Shown: positions 33,943-42,459, numbered from the stretch's first letter. The stretch is DNA of 64,000 nucleotides from CAYJFD01 sp964369605 (GCA_964369605.1 CAYJFD010000006.1:10142-74141), one strand, 5' to 3'. Notes: a model not told the origin generated them from the sequence alone. Translations and numbers: made by a program.

Positions 33943-33950
33943 TAATTTTG
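33943..33950 (+). promoter_or_regulatory. -7 promoter box of the small lipoprotein gene
   Basis: TAATTTTG, perfect -7 box, with TTTG at 33923-33926 (16-base spacer). The same promoter sequence occurs upstream of the paralogue at 41358-41963. Confidence 0.65.
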
Positions 33951-34013
33951 TAGCGAGACAAGTTTTATCTGCAAAATAAATAATCTAAAGTATTAACTTA
34001 AAATAGATATATT

Positions 34014-34616
34014 ATGAAGAAAAATTTAACAATTATCCTATTAGCTATTTTATATTTAGCTCTTAGTGCGTGTTGGCATACTCCCCCAGAGCCAATATCT
34101 TGGCCAGAAGACATGAGAAAGGATTATCTCTTTGAGGCCTTTGAAGACGAACTGGCGATTACTATTACAGAAGAAAATCAAGGATCAGAGCCTGGAGAAA
34201 TGAAACTTCTCTCCGTGGAGACTAGTTGTTACGCTATGAGCTATCCAGAGAGTGGAATACGCATTGACTTCTCGCTTGAAGGCGGGGAACGTAGATGTGA
34301 TGGCAAAATCGAAGGAGTAAAGCTAATAGAAAGTAGTGACGGAGATGGTGTAACTATTGATCAGAAAGATGCTGAAGTAAGATTAAGCTATTGGGCAAAA
34401 TATCCGACTTCCTTTAAGCAGATTATGGCAAAATCGGATATAAAAGGCTGGATAGATCCAGAAGGGTCAATAAAGCCAGAAGTCTATGCGGAGCCAGAGA
34501 TACTATCACATCCAGAAAAATGGAACTTTGAGATGGAACTAAGTATAAATATAGAAGGTGAAGAGTATCACATCAAAGTGCTTGGTCGCGATATTACAGA
34601 ACCTAATTATTTTTAA
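34014..34616 (+). CDS. Small lipoprotein of unknown function, copy 1
   Basis: A 200-residue protein with lipobox ALSAC (Cys21). I recognise no family. It shares with the protein at 41358-41963 the signal region (MKKNLTI.L.AILYLA.S.C), EPISWPEDMRKDYLF, the middle KLIESSDGDGVTIDQKDAEV and the end SINIEGEEYHIKVLGRDIT. The mature part is acidic and beta-rich. It is convergent with hisS and shares its terminator. The pair and its flanking DNA are a duplicated unit. Confidence 0.75.
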   Translation: MKKNLTIILLAILYLALSACWHTPPEPISWPEDMRKDYLFEAFEDELAITITEENQGSEPGEMKLLSVETSCYAMSYPESGIRIDFSLEGGERRCDGKIEGVKLIESSDGDGVTIDQKDAEVRLSYWAKYPTSFKQIMAKSDIKGWIDPEGSIKPEVYAEPEILSHPEKWNFEMELSINIEGEEYHIKVLGRDITEPNYF

Positions 34617-34638
34617 GCATAGTTGAGCGCAAAAAAAT

Positions 34639-34664
34639 AAAACCTGCCCAACAAGGCAGGTTTT
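34639..34664. terminator. Bidirectional terminator between lipoprotein copy 1 and hisS
   Basis: AAAACCTGCC (34639-34648) pairs perfectly with GGCAGGTTTT (34655-34664). T-runs are present on both strands, so it serves both convergent genes. The same hairpin recurs at 41321-41346 and 42384-42409. Confidence 0.9.
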
Positions 34665-34670
34665 TTACTT

Positions 34671-36062
34671 TTATTTAAGGATGCTAGCCCAGTCACTGTC
34701 GGAAGGGTAGCTGGTTTGAGTTCCAGAGTTTAGATCTTTGAGTGTGATAGTATTGGATTTTAATTCATCCTCGCCGATGATAGCGAAATACTGAATGTTT
34801 TTCTTAGTAGCATAGTCGAACTGCTTTTTAAGTTTAGAGGACTCTGGGTAGATTTCTACGCCGATGCCTTCTTTTCTAAAAGAGCTTGCTACTTTCAATG
34901 CGAATTTGACTTCAGCTTCTCCCATATTGCTGAAAAGCACTTTAGAGCTAATAAGTGTTTCTTTTGGAAACTTGTCAAGTCCTGAAAGTACATCATAGAT
35001 TCTGTCTGCACCAAATGAAATGCCCACTCCAGACATATTGGAAAGGCCAAATGTGCCAGTTAGATCGTCATAGCGTCCACCTCCGCAGATGCTACCTATC
35101 TCGAAATCTTTAGCTTTCACTTCGAAGATGGCTCCAGTATAGTAGTTTAGTCCACGTGCAAGAGAAAGGTCAAGTTCTATTTCTTGCTTAATAGGGACAC
35201 ATTCAAGTAGCCCCCATAGCTCTTCTAGTTCGTTTAGTCCTTGATTTCCTATCTCAGAGGAGGCTAGGATTCCGCGCATAGTGGCTATCTTTTCAGAGGT
35301 AGTTCCTTCTAAAAGTAGGATAGGTTCTATTACAGAAAGGGCTTTTTCATTTAGTCCTTTACCTAGCAACTCTTGTTTTACTGCCTCTATTCCTATCTTG
35401 TCTATCTTGTCGATAGCGATAGTTATGTCTATAATTAGTTCTGGAAAGCCGCAGGCTTCTGCTATTCCTGAAAGGATCTTTCTGTTATTTACTTTTATTA
35501 TGACTCCTATGTCAAAGTGCTCAAATACTTTATCTACTATCTGAATTAGCTCTAGTTCGTTTATCATAGAGTTGCTACCAACAACATCCACGTCGCACTG
35601 GTAGAATTCACGATAGCGACCTTTTTGAGGCCTATCAGCCCTCCATACAGGTTGAATTTGGTAGCGCTTAAATGGAAAACATAGATCATTTCTGTGTTGT
35701 ACTACAAAGCGTGCAAAGGGAACAGTTAGGTCGTAGCGAAGTCCTTTCTCACAAATTTTTAGAGCTAGCTTATTACTGTTTATTTTTGAGCCCCCTGTTT
35801 CAGTTTCTTCAGTGATAAAATCATTGATGTTAATTTTACTGAAAGCATCCCCAGAGTTTAGAATCTTAAATAGTAGCTTGTCGCCTTCTTCTCCATATTT
35901 TCCTAGTAGTGTGGAAAGATTCTCCATAGATGGTGTTTCTATAGGAGAGAAGCCATAGAGTTTAAATACATTTCTAACTGTGTCGAAGATGTAGTTTCTT
36001 CCAGCCATTTCTTTTGGCCCGAAGTCTCGTGTTCCTTTAGGAGTAGATGGTGATTGTGCCAT
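34671..36062 (-). CDS. hisS: Histidyl-tRNA synthetase
   Basis: A 463-residue class II synthetase. Motif 2 is in FQIQPVWRADRPQKGRYREF order (here YQIQPVWRADRPQKGRYREF), the histidine-specific motifs are LARGLNYYTGAIFEV and GSICGGGRYDDL, and the C-terminal anticodon domain ends DSDWASILK. It charges tRNA-His. It follows rfbD by 15 bases and is probably co-transcribed. The last 24 codons with the terminator are also found, slightly diverged, at two other places in this window. Confidence 0.96.
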   Translation of the reverse strand: MAQSPSTPKGTRDFGPKEMAGRNYIFDTVRNVFKLYGFSPIETPSMENLSTLLGKYGEEGDKLLFKILNSGDAFSKININDFITEETETGGSKINSNKLALKICEKGLRYDLTVPFARFVVQHRNDLCFPFKRYQIQPVWRADRPQKGRYREFYQCDVDVVGSNSMINELELIQIVDKVFEHFDIGVIIKVNNRKILSGIAEACGFPELIIDITIAIDKIDKIGIEAVKQELLGKGLNEKALSVIEPILLLEGTTSEKIATMRGILASSEIGNQGLNELEELWGLLECVPIKQEIELDLSLARGLNYYTGAIFEVKAKDFEIGSICGGGRYDDLTGTFGLSNMSGVGISFGADRIYDVLSGLDKFPKETLISSKVLFSNMGEAEVKFALKVASSFRKEGIGVEIYPESSKLKKQFDYATKKNIQYFAIIGEDELKSNTITLKDLNSGTQTSYPSDSDWASILK

Positions 36063-36077
36063 TATGTTTAAGGTGTA

Positions 36078-36962
36078 TTAAGCGTTAGTTTCTTGTTTTT
36101 CTATAAGTTTGTATTCTTTTATCATTTTAATAAGACTTTTTTCCCAAGTAGGAATATTTAGTCCGAATACTTTCTTAATATGACTAGTTTCTAGTGTAGA
36201 GTTTGCTGGCCTTTGAGTTTTACTTGGAAAGTCAGAAGAGATAATAGGCTCAGGGGTGCATTCAAATCTACCAACGGTCATAATCTTAGTGGCAAACTCG
36301 AACCAGTTACACTGACCTTCGTTAGCGTAGTGGAAAATTTCACCATAGCGAACTGTTTCTTCTAGTTGAGGTAGGATGTCAAGGATGGCTTGCGCTAGGT
36401 CTTTTGCATAGGTAGGTGATCCTTTTTGGTCTTCTACGACGTTAACAAAGAATTCATCTTCTGCGATCTCTATCATCTTCTTTACGAAGTTTTTACCATA
36501 GATAGAGTATAGCCAAGATGTACGTATAATTATACTCTTACATCCAGACTTTTGGATCGCCTTCTCTCCAGCTCTTTTTGATTTACCATAGACCGAAAGA
36601 GGATGTGAATAGTCTGTCTCGAAATATGGGGATGGTTTACGACCGTTAAATACATAGTCTGTTGAAAGGTGAACTAGGTATATATCGTGTTTTAGACAAA
36701 TATTTGCAAGGTTTTCAACTGCGTCTGCATTAAGAAGATAAGCCTCTTCCTCTTCGATGTCTTCTGCGCGATCTACATTTGTGTATGCTGCACAATTTAC
36801 GATAGTAGTAATTTGATTTTGAACAATAAAATCTTCTACCTCATCTCCACATAGATCAAGTGTATCAATATCTGTTAGAATAAAGTTTGAATCTGTGTTA
36901 ACTAATCTTGTAATTTCAGAACCTAGTTGGCCATTTGCCCCTGTAATAAGTGTTTTACCCAT
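36078..36962 (-). CDS. rfbD: dTDP-4-dehydrorhamnose reductase
   Basis: A 294-residue short-chain dehydrogenase/reductase. The nucleotide-binding motif is GANGQLGSEI; the active site is YGKSKRAGE (YxxxK), with the preceding THLSTDYVFNGRK-type segment (LVHLSTDYVFNGRKPSPYFE). It makes dTDP-L-rhamnose in the last step of the pathway. The other pathway genes rfbA and rfbB are 19 kb away at 55-57 kb, and rfbC is not in this window. Followed by hisS. Confidence 0.93.
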   Translation of the reverse strand: MGKTLITGANGQLGSEITRLVNTDSNFILTDIDTLDLCGDEVEDFIVQNQITTIVNCAAYTNVDRAEDIEEEEAYLLNADAVENLANICLKHDIYLVHLSTDYVFNGRKPSPYFETDYSHPLSVYGKSKRAGEKAIQKSGCKSIIIRTSWLYSIYGKNFVKKMIEIAEDEFFVNVVEDQKGSPTYAKDLAQAILDILPQLEETVRYGEIFHYANEGQCNWFEFATKIMTVGRFECTPEPIISSDFPSKTQRPANSTLETSHIKKVFGLNIPTWEKSLIKMIKEYKLIEKQETNA

Positions 36963-36981
36963 TTTGTATATATTTTCGATG

Positions 36982-36989
36982 CAAAGATA
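36982..36989 (-). promoter_or_regulatory. -7 promoter box of rfbD-hisS
   Basis: TATCTTTG on the minus strand, 19 bases upstream of the rfbD ATG. Confidence 0.65.
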
Positions 36990-37012
36990 CTCTTATACGA
37001 CTAAAAAAAAAC

Positions 37013-37020
37013 TATCTTTG
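37013..37020 (+). promoter_or_regulatory. -7 promoter box of the DUF4290 gene
   Basis: TATCTTTG, 27 bases before the ATG at 37048, facing away from the rfbD box 23 bases to the left. Confidence 0.65.
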
Positions 37021-37047
37021 CTAAAATTTTAACGAGAGATAAGATAA

Positions 37048-37770
37048 ATGGATTATAACACTAAAAGGGATAAGCTGATAATGCCTGAATACGGAAGGCA
37101 TATTCAGCGTATGGTAGAGAAGATTAAGAAAATAGAGGACAAGGAAAAGAGGAGCCAGCAGGCCAAAGCTTTAGTAAGCATAATGGGGATATTGAAGCCA
37201 ACGATGAAGGAGGTTCAAGATTATAGACATAAGTTTTGGGATCATCTACAAGTAATTTCGGATTTTGATTTAGATATAGATTCTCCATTTACTCTTCCAA
37301 CGGTTGAAACCTTTCATACAAAGCCTGATAAGATAGCAGTTGAGAAGACACATCTTAAGGCGGCCCATTACGGCCGCAATATCCAAAATATGATCGAAGT
37401 CATAGCTTCAAAGGAGGAAGGAGAGAAGAAGGATTCGATGATTAAGGCGCTCGCTGTTTATATGAGGCAGCAGTATCTTATTTGGAACAAGGATGCAGTT
37501 TCGCAGGAAACGATTTTTAATGATATTGCGAAGCTCTCAGGAGGGAAACTAATAGTTCCAGAGCATATACAGCTTGAAGCAATATCTGACAATGAAACAT
37601 TCAGCAGACCTGGAATAATGAAGCTTAATAGTGGCGGAAGGATGAATGGTTCGCATAATCGAAACTCTAATAAGAAGAATAATAACAATAACCGCAACAA
37701 GAACGGAAATAGGAATAATAATAACCAAAAGAAAAAGTGGAATAATAAAAATAAGAATAGCCACAACTAA
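37048..37770 (+). CDS. DUF4290 domain protein
   Basis: A 240-residue protein, conserved in Bacteroidetes and of unknown function. The first ~170 residues are helical (EYGRHIQRMVEKIKKIEDKE, then a similar segment AAHYGRNIQNMIEVIASKEE, so the domain may be internally duplicated). The last ~50 residues are a low-complexity tail of Asn, Lys, Arg and Gly. It precedes ftsK by 20 bases and may be in the same transcript. Confidence 0.85.
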   Translation: MDYNTKRDKLIMPEYGRHIQRMVEKIKKIEDKEKRSQQAKALVSIMGILKPTMKEVQDYRHKFWDHLQVISDFDLDIDSPFTLPTVETFHTKPDKIAVEKTHLKAAHYGRNIQNMIEVIASKEEGEKKDSMIKALAVYMRQQYLIWNKDAVSQETIFNDIAKLSGGKLIVPEHIQLEAISDNETFSRPGIMKLNSGGRMNGSHNRNSNKKNNNNNRNKNGNRNNNNQKKKWNNKNKNSHN

Positions 37771-37790
37771 ACTTAGCAGATAGTCAAGAT

Positions 37791-40424
37791 ATGTCAAGTC
37801 CCTTAAAAAATATAAAAACAGAGAAGCCAATTAAGCCGATAAAACCTGTGAGTGCAAAGAAGGTTACGAAGAAGAAAAAGAAGAAGAAAACGAACGATAC
37901 TTACAAGAAAATAATGGATGTTTTGTCTTTGAATAATCCTACAACAAGGCTTGTTTGCGGGTTGTTTTTTGCTGTATTGACTGTCGTGACAACTATTTCT
38001 GTTTTTTCTTACCTAGTTTCATGGGATGTGGATCAGAGTACTCTTCATTCTGAGAATGTATTAGATATAGACTCTCAGGTAGAGAATCAGGGCGGAAAAA
38101 TAGGCTTTCTTTGGGCGAATTTTTTAGTGGGAAAGATGTTTGGGCTAGGTGCTTTAGCCGCTCCATTTTTGTTTGGAGGAATAGCTATTGCTTGTTTTAA
38201 TATCAAGAAAATAAATGTTATAAGACTGTTTTTCCTGACATTAAGTGGTGCGATAGTCATATCTATGATTTTTTCATACATCTTTTCTTTTACTCAAGCC
38301 CAAGCATTGTTTGGATCAGGGGCAGGAGGCTCTTATGGTAGTTCTATGAATAAGTGGATGGTGTCGATGTTTGGAAGTGCTGGAACTGCTGGAGTACTGC
38401 TTTTATTATTGGCAATATGGTTATTACTAGTTAATTCAAAGATTGTTGGTTATATTAATCGTTTCTTTGACTCTCTAACAAAGCTAGATAAGAAAGAAGT
38501 GATAGAGGGTGATTCAGAGAATGATGCCTCGATGGGCGATAGCTCTGAGGGTGGTAATTCTGAGGAGGATGATCAAGAGGGTGAAGATGATGATGAGTCG
38601 GAGGACGAAGATGATGAAGATGACGAAGATTACGAAGATGATGAAGATAGGAATGAGACTGTCTTAAAGGTAGATGATGTAGATTTAGAGATATTTTACC
38701 CAGAGTCAGAACTTCGTGGTGAAGAGGCTGATTCGGATCTTATTTCAGGAACGACTCCGCAGTTAGATTTATTGGATGATAATTTAGAGGAGGCTTCAGA
38801 GAAGAATCAAGGTGGGCCATTAGAGTTAGAAGTATTGAATAGGCCTGAGGATGATTTTTCTGCAGGTCTGACTGATGATCAGTGGAGACATAGATATGAT
38901 CCGAGATTGAGTCTATCTAATTATAAGTTGCCTCAGTTGTCGCTGCTTGAGGAGTATCGAGAGCTTAATTCGGTAGTGTCTAGGGACGAGTTAGACAAGA
39001 ATACTAGAAATATCGTATCTACATTAAAGGAATACAAGATAAATATATCAAAGATTTCAGCAAGAATAGGTCCAACAGTGACTCTTTACGAAATAATACC
39101 AGCACCAGGAGTACGTGTGGCTCAGATAAAGAGACTGGAGGAGGATATTGCGAGATCTTTAGCTGCAAGGGGGGTCAGGGTTGTAACCTTGTCAGGAACA
39201 AATGCCGTGGGTATCGAGGTCGCAAATGAGAGACCAAGTGTTGTCTCTATGCGTTCAGTTCTTGAGGATCCAAAGTTTACAGCTACAAAGTTCGACCTTC
39301 CTATAGCACTTGGAAAGACGATTTCTAGTGAAGTAATGTGTTTTGATTTGGCAAAGATGCCTCACCTTCTTGTTGCTGGAGCAACAGGTCAGGGTAAATC
39401 CGTGGGACTAAACGCGATAATTACGTCATTGCTTTATAAAAAGCACCCAAGTGAGATGAAGTTTGTCTTGGTGGATCCTAAGAAAGTAGAACTTTCGCTT
39501 TATGAGCCGATAGCAAATCATTATCTTGCGCAGCTTCCAGATGCAGATGAACCGATTATTACTGATACGCAGAAGGTAGTATATACTCTTCGTTCGTTGT
39601 GTACTTTAATGGATACGCGTTATACTTTGTTGAGGTCAGCTTCGGTAAGGAGTGTTAAGGAATATAATGAGAAATTCCTTTCAAGAAAGTTAAATCCTCA
39701 TAAGGGACATGAGTATATGCCATATATTGTAGTGATTATAGATGAGTTTGCAGACTTACTTATGACTGCTGGTCGTGAGGTCGAAGAGCCTATCGCCCGT
39801 CTTGCTCAGTTAGCTCGTGCCATAGGTATTCACTTGGTAATCGCTACTCAAAGACCTACCACTAATATTATCACAGGTACGATAAAGGCTAACTTCCCTG
39901 CGCGTATTGCCTTTAGAGTAATCTCAAGCATAGACTCTAAGACTATTTTGGATCAGACTGGTGCAAATCAGTTAATTGGTAGGGGAGATATGCTGATTTC
40001 TACAGGAGCTACTGATCCTGAACGTGTTCAGTGTGCCTTTATAGATACCCACGAGGTGAATCGTTTATCGGAATATATCGAAGGGCAACAAAGTTTTGGT
40101 TCTCCATATATGTTGCCAGAATTTGACCCAAGTGAATTAGGTAAGAGTCCATTTAATACTGGATCTTCTTCCAGTTCAGCTCAAAATGGTGGAGCTGATA
40201 GGGATGAGCTTTTCTATGAGGCAGCAAAGTTAATAGTAAGAGAACAGGTCGGTTCTACTTCTGCTATACAGAGGAAAATGGGACTAGGTTATAATAGAGC
40301 TGGTCGTATCATGGATCAGCTTGAGCAAGCTGGAATCGTCGGTCCTCCTGAAGGAAGTAAGCCAAGGCAGGTGAAGGTGACTTCTTTGGAGTTATTAGAT
40401 ATTATGCTTTCAGATTCAAATTAA
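37791..40424 (+). CDS. ftsK: DNA translocase FtsK
   Basis: An 877-residue FtsK/SpoIIIE protein. A lysine-rich N-terminal stretch is followed by four or so membrane segments (residues ~45-230), then a strongly acidic linker (about 245-285, almost all Asp and Glu), the alpha/beta motor with Walker A GATGQGKSVGLN and Walker B IVVIIDEFADLLM, and the C-terminal gamma winged helix (STSAIQRKMGLGYNRAGRIM) that reads KOPS-like sites. It pumps chromosome dimers to the division septum. One base separates it from the LolA-like gene. Confidence 0.96.
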   Translation: MSSPLKNIKTEKPIKPIKPVSAKKVTKKKKKKKTNDTYKKIMDVLSLNNPTTRLVCGLFFAVLTVVTTISVFSYLVSWDVDQSTLHSENVLDIDSQVENQGGKIGFLWANFLVGKMFGLGALAAPFLFGGIAIACFNIKKINVIRLFFLTLSGAIVISMIFSYIFSFTQAQALFGSGAGGSYGSSMNKWMVSMFGSAGTAGVLLLLLAIWLLLVNSKIVGYINRFFDSLTKLDKKEVIEGDSENDASMGDSSEGGNSEEDDQEGEDDDESEDEDDEDDEDYEDDEDRNETVLKVDDVDLEIFYPESELRGEEADSDLISGTTPQLDLLDDNLEEASEKNQGGPLELEVLNRPEDDFSAGLTDDQWRHRYDPRLSLSNYKLPQLSLLEEYRELNSVVSRDELDKNTRNIVSTLKEYKINISKISARIGPTVTLYEIIPAPGVRVAQIKRLEEDIARSLAARGVRVVTLSGTNAVGIEVANERPSVVSMRSVLEDPKFTATKFDLPIALGKTISSEVMCFDLAKMPHLLVAGATGQGKSVGLNAIITSLLYKKHPSEMKFVLVDPKKVELSLYEPIANHYLAQLPDADEPIITDTQKVVYTLRSLCTLMDTRYTLLRSASVRSVKEYNEKFLSRKLNPHKGHEYMPYIVVIIDEFADLLMTAGREVEEPIARLAQLARAIGIHLVIATQRPTTNIITGTIKANFPARIAFRVISSIDSKTILDQTGANQLIGRGDMLISTGATDPERVQCAFIDTHEVNRLSEYIEGQQSFGSPYMLPEFDPSELGKSPFNTGSSSSSAQNGGADRDELFYEAAKLIVREQVGSTSAIQRKMGLGYNRAGRIMDQLEQAGIVGPPEGSKPRQVKVTSLELLDIMLSDSN

Positions 40425-40425
40425 T

Positions 40426-41118
40426 ATGAATATTAAGACTTCATTTTTGATAAACATAGAGGCTTTATCTCTTAGAAGAAGTCTTTTGTGCCGCTTTGTA
40501 TTAGGGGTACTTTTATTAGTACTATTCTCCTTTACAAATGCAGACTTAATTCATAAAATGAATAATAAGTTATTTTCGGAGAAGAAGTCTTTTGAGTTTG
40601 CTTTCGAGTTTGAGGCTCAGAGTGAAGACGGAACCTTACTAATGTACTACGATGGGGTCTACTTCTTACAAGGCGAAAAGTATATGGTCAGTACTGAGCA
40701 GTATGATATTTATTCTGATGCCACAAAGAAGTGGTTTTTAGATAAAGAGAATCAAGAATTATATATTTTTAATGAACAAGAGAGTGAGGGTGACATTACA
40801 GAAAATCCCTTTAGTTTATTAAAAGATGTAGATGCTCTTTTCAAATATAAAAATAAGGAGGTTTCGGGAGAGTCTAGTGTGATAATTTTAGATCCCTTAG
40901 ATAAGGATGCCTTTTATAAAGAAGTACAAATAGAAGTCGATAATAATACATTTTTGCCAAGAGTACTAAGTTATATTTTAGAGAACGGAGATCGTTATAC
41001 AGCAAAAATCACTAATTCTAAGGAAACCAGTCCTCTAGACGATGATTTTTTCTCTCTAGATCCATCAAGTCTAGAGGTGCTCTACCCGGATTTGTATGTT
41101 ACTGATATGGTTGATTAG
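40426..41118 (+). CDS. LolA-like outer membrane lipoprotein carrier
   Basis: A 230-residue protein directly behind ftsK. It has an N-terminal signal segment (FVLGVLLLVLFSFTNA) and the beta-rich LolA-type fold (EFEAQSEDGTLLMYYDGVYF, YDIYSDATKKWFLDKENQEL, then FLPRVLSYILENGDRYTAKI). LolA carries lipoproteins across the periplasm. The ftsK-lolA order is common in Bacteroidetes. The stop codon is immediately followed by a GGGTGAAA minisatellite. Confidence 0.8.
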   Translation: MNIKTSFLINIEALSLRRSLLCRFVLGVLLLVLFSFTNADLIHKMNNKLFSEKKSFEFAFEFEAQSEDGTLLMYYDGVYFLQGEKYMVSTEQYDIYSDATKKWFLDKENQELYIFNEQESEGDITENPFSLLKDVDALFKYKNKEVSGESSVIILDPLDKDAFYKEVQIEVDNNTFLPRVLSYILENGDRYTAKITNSKETSPLDDDFFSLDPSSLEVLYPDLYVTDMVD

Positions 41119-41177
41119 GGGGGAAGGTGAAAGGGGAAAAGGTGAAAGGGGCAAAGGGTGAAAGGGTGAAAGGGTGG
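41119..41177. repeat. GGGTGAAA minisatellite, copy 1
   Basis: Degenerate tandem repeats of an 8-bp unit (GGGTGAAA and variants GGGGAAAA, GGGGCAAA), purine-rich on the plus strand. Followed by a ~60-bp conserved spacer and a hisS 3' fragment. Confidence 0.85.
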
Positions 41178-41239
41178 ATTGAGAGCATTTTTTTGCAGAT
41201 GTGCAGCAAGTACTTTGATGAAGTAATACTTGCTAAAGC
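41178..41239. repeat. Conserved spacer between minisatellite and hisS fragment, copy 1
   Basis: About 60 bp nearly identical to 42242-42302, with an imperfect hairpin around AGTACTT and AAGTAATACT. It does not match the corresponding part of hisS. Origin unknown. Confidence 0.7.
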
Positions 41240-41314
41240 ACTCTTAAAGATCTAAACTCTGGAACTCAAGATAGCTCCCCTTTCGACAGCGACTGGGCTA
41301 GCATCCTTAAATAA
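41240..41314 (+). pseudogene. hisS 3'-end fragment, copy 1
   Basis: Twenty-four codons plus stop reading TLKDLNSGTQDSSPFDSDWA then SILK. The intact hisS ends TLKDLNSGTQTSYPSDSDWA then SILK, so the last codons are nearly the same, with three changes (T to D, Y to S, S to F) at residues 11, 13 and 15 of the fragment. Upstream of ACTCTT the similarity stops and in-frame stops appear, so this is a fragment, not a gene. The terminator follows it as in hisS. Confidence 0.85.
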
Positions 41315-41320
41315 AAGTAA

Positions 41321-41346
41321 AAAACCTGCCTTGTTGGGCAGGTTTT
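41321..41346. terminator. Terminator copied with the hisS fragment, copy 1
   Basis: AAAACCTGCC and GGCAGGTTTT, identical to the hisS terminator. It now sits behind the convergent lipoprotein copy 2. Confidence 0.88.
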
Positions 41347-41357
41347 ATTTTTACACA

Positions 41358-41963
41358 TTAGTTTTTATAATTAGCTCTTGTAATATCGCGACCAAGCACT
41401 TCGATGTGATAGTCTTTACCTTCTATGTTTACACTTATCTCTATCTCTAAGTTCCATGCTCGTGGATGTGATAATATATCTGGCGCCAATTCCTCTGTCT
41501 CTACCCATCCATCTATCTCTATCCATCCTTTTACATCAGACTTCTCCTTAAAGTGTAAATCTCTGCGTGAATTTATATAACTTACTTCTACATCTTTCAT
41601 ATCAATAGTGACACCTTCTCCATTACTTCCCTCAATTAGTTTTAGCTCTTTGATTTCGATATAATAATAATCACGGCTATTGCGAAACGAGAATTCAAGG
41701 TCTATACCTTTATCTACATCATCAAAATCACGACAGTAAGTTGTCATATGTCGACCTTCAAATTCTTCAGACTCTTTTTCTAGATCATCTTTTGTAACGT
41801 TAATAGTTAGTTCGTCATAATCAGCCACAAAGAGATAATTCCTTCTCATATCGTCTGGCCAATATATTGGCTCTGGCCCACCTAATACATATTCGAAATC
41901 ACCACACCCACTAACAGCTAAATATAAAATAGCTGATAAGAAAATTGTTAAATTTTTCTTCAT
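41358..41963 (-). CDS. Small lipoprotein of unknown function, copy 2
   Basis: A 201-residue paralogue of the protein at 34014-34616, with lipobox AVSGC. Shared segments include EPIYWPDDMRRNYLF, KLIEGSNGEGVTIDMKDVEV and the C-terminus VNIEGKDYHIEVLGRDIT; the middle has diverged. The promoter and leader are also duplicated: ACTTAAAATAGATATATT stands before both start codons. Convergent to the hisS fragment just as copy 1 is convergent to hisS. Function unknown; probably envelope-located. Confidence 0.78.
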   Translation of the reverse strand: MKKNLTIFLSAILYLAVSGCGDFEYVLGGPEPIYWPDDMRRNYLFVADYDELTINVTKDDLEKESEEFEGRHMTTYCRDFDDVDKGIDLEFSFRNSRDYYYIEIKELKLIEGSNGEGVTIDMKDVEVSYINSRRDLHFKEKSDVKGWIEIDGWVETEELAPDILSHPRAWNLEIEISVNIEGKDYHIEVLGRDITRANYKN

Positions 41964-42089
41964 AATATATCTATTTTAAGTTAATAATTTATATTATATC
42001 TATTTTGCGAATTCACTATTCATGATATTCTGCTTAAATAGTCTTCTTAACTTTTCACTTCACAAATAATACTAAGGAACTTAATGGCA

Positions 42090-42097
42090 CAAAATTA
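42090..42097 (-). promoter_or_regulatory. -7 promoter box of lipoprotein copy 2
   Basis: TAATTTTG on the minus strand, in the same sequence context as the box at 33943-33950. The leader is longer here (about 120 instead of 60 bases) and contains a doubled AAAATAGATAT motif. Confidence 0.6.
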
Positions 42098-42134
42098 AAA
42101 AAAAAAAAGAATCAACAAAATTTATTATTTGGTT

Positions 42135-42241
42135 TGGGGCAAAGGGTGAAAGGGTGAAAGGGTGAAAGGGTGAAAGGTGAAAAGGTGAAAGGGGAAAAGG
42201 GTGAAGGTGAAAAGTGAAAGGGTGAAAGGGTGAAAGGGTGG
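42135..42241. repeat. GGGTGAAA minisatellite, copy 2
   Basis: About 105 bp of the same 8-bp unit as at 41119, longer and more regular, interrupted by shorter GGTGAAAA variants. Same downstream spacer. Confidence 0.88.
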
Positions 42242-42302
42242 ACTGAGAGCATTTTTTGCAGATGAGCAGCAAGTACTTTGATGAAGTAATACTTGCTAAA
42301 GC
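42242..42302. repeat. Conserved spacer, copy 2
   Basis: Nearly identical to 41178-41239. Confidence 0.7.
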
Positions 42303-42377
42303 ACTCTTAAAGATATAAACTCTGGAACTCAAGATAGCTCCCCTTCCGACAGCGACTGGGCTAGCATCCTTAAATAA
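42303..42377 (+). pseudogene. hisS 3'-end fragment, copy 2
   Basis: Reads TLKDINSGTQDSSPSDSDWA then SILK and stop, even closer to hisS at Pro-Ser. It shares the D-S-S change with the other fragment, so the two fragments are closer to each other than to hisS. It is followed by the same terminator. No lipoprotein gene follows; the next gene is the cysteine-rich lipoprotein. Confidence 0.85.
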
Positions 42378-42383
42378 GAACAA

Positions 42384-42409
42384 AAAACCTGCCTTGTTGG
42401 GCAGGTTTT
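42384..42409. terminator. Terminator copied with the hisS fragment, copy 2
   Basis: Same AAAACCTGCC/GGCAGGTTTT hairpin. It now lies downstream of the cysteine-rich lipoprotein gene on the minus strand and probably ends its transcript. Confidence 0.85.
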
Positions 42410-42459
42410 ATTTTGCTTTTATTTTTTTGTTTTTGAACTAGGTGTTCAGTGGAATTTGA

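Noticed and set aside
37458..37830. Leucine/phenylalanine-rich minus-strand frames opposite the DUF4290 tail
   Set aside because: They are the complement of the Asn/Lys-rich tail.
42081..42383. A 100-residue minus-strand frame through the second minisatellite
   Set aside because: Its PFHPFTLSPFH repeats simply translate the GGGTGAAA minisatellite.
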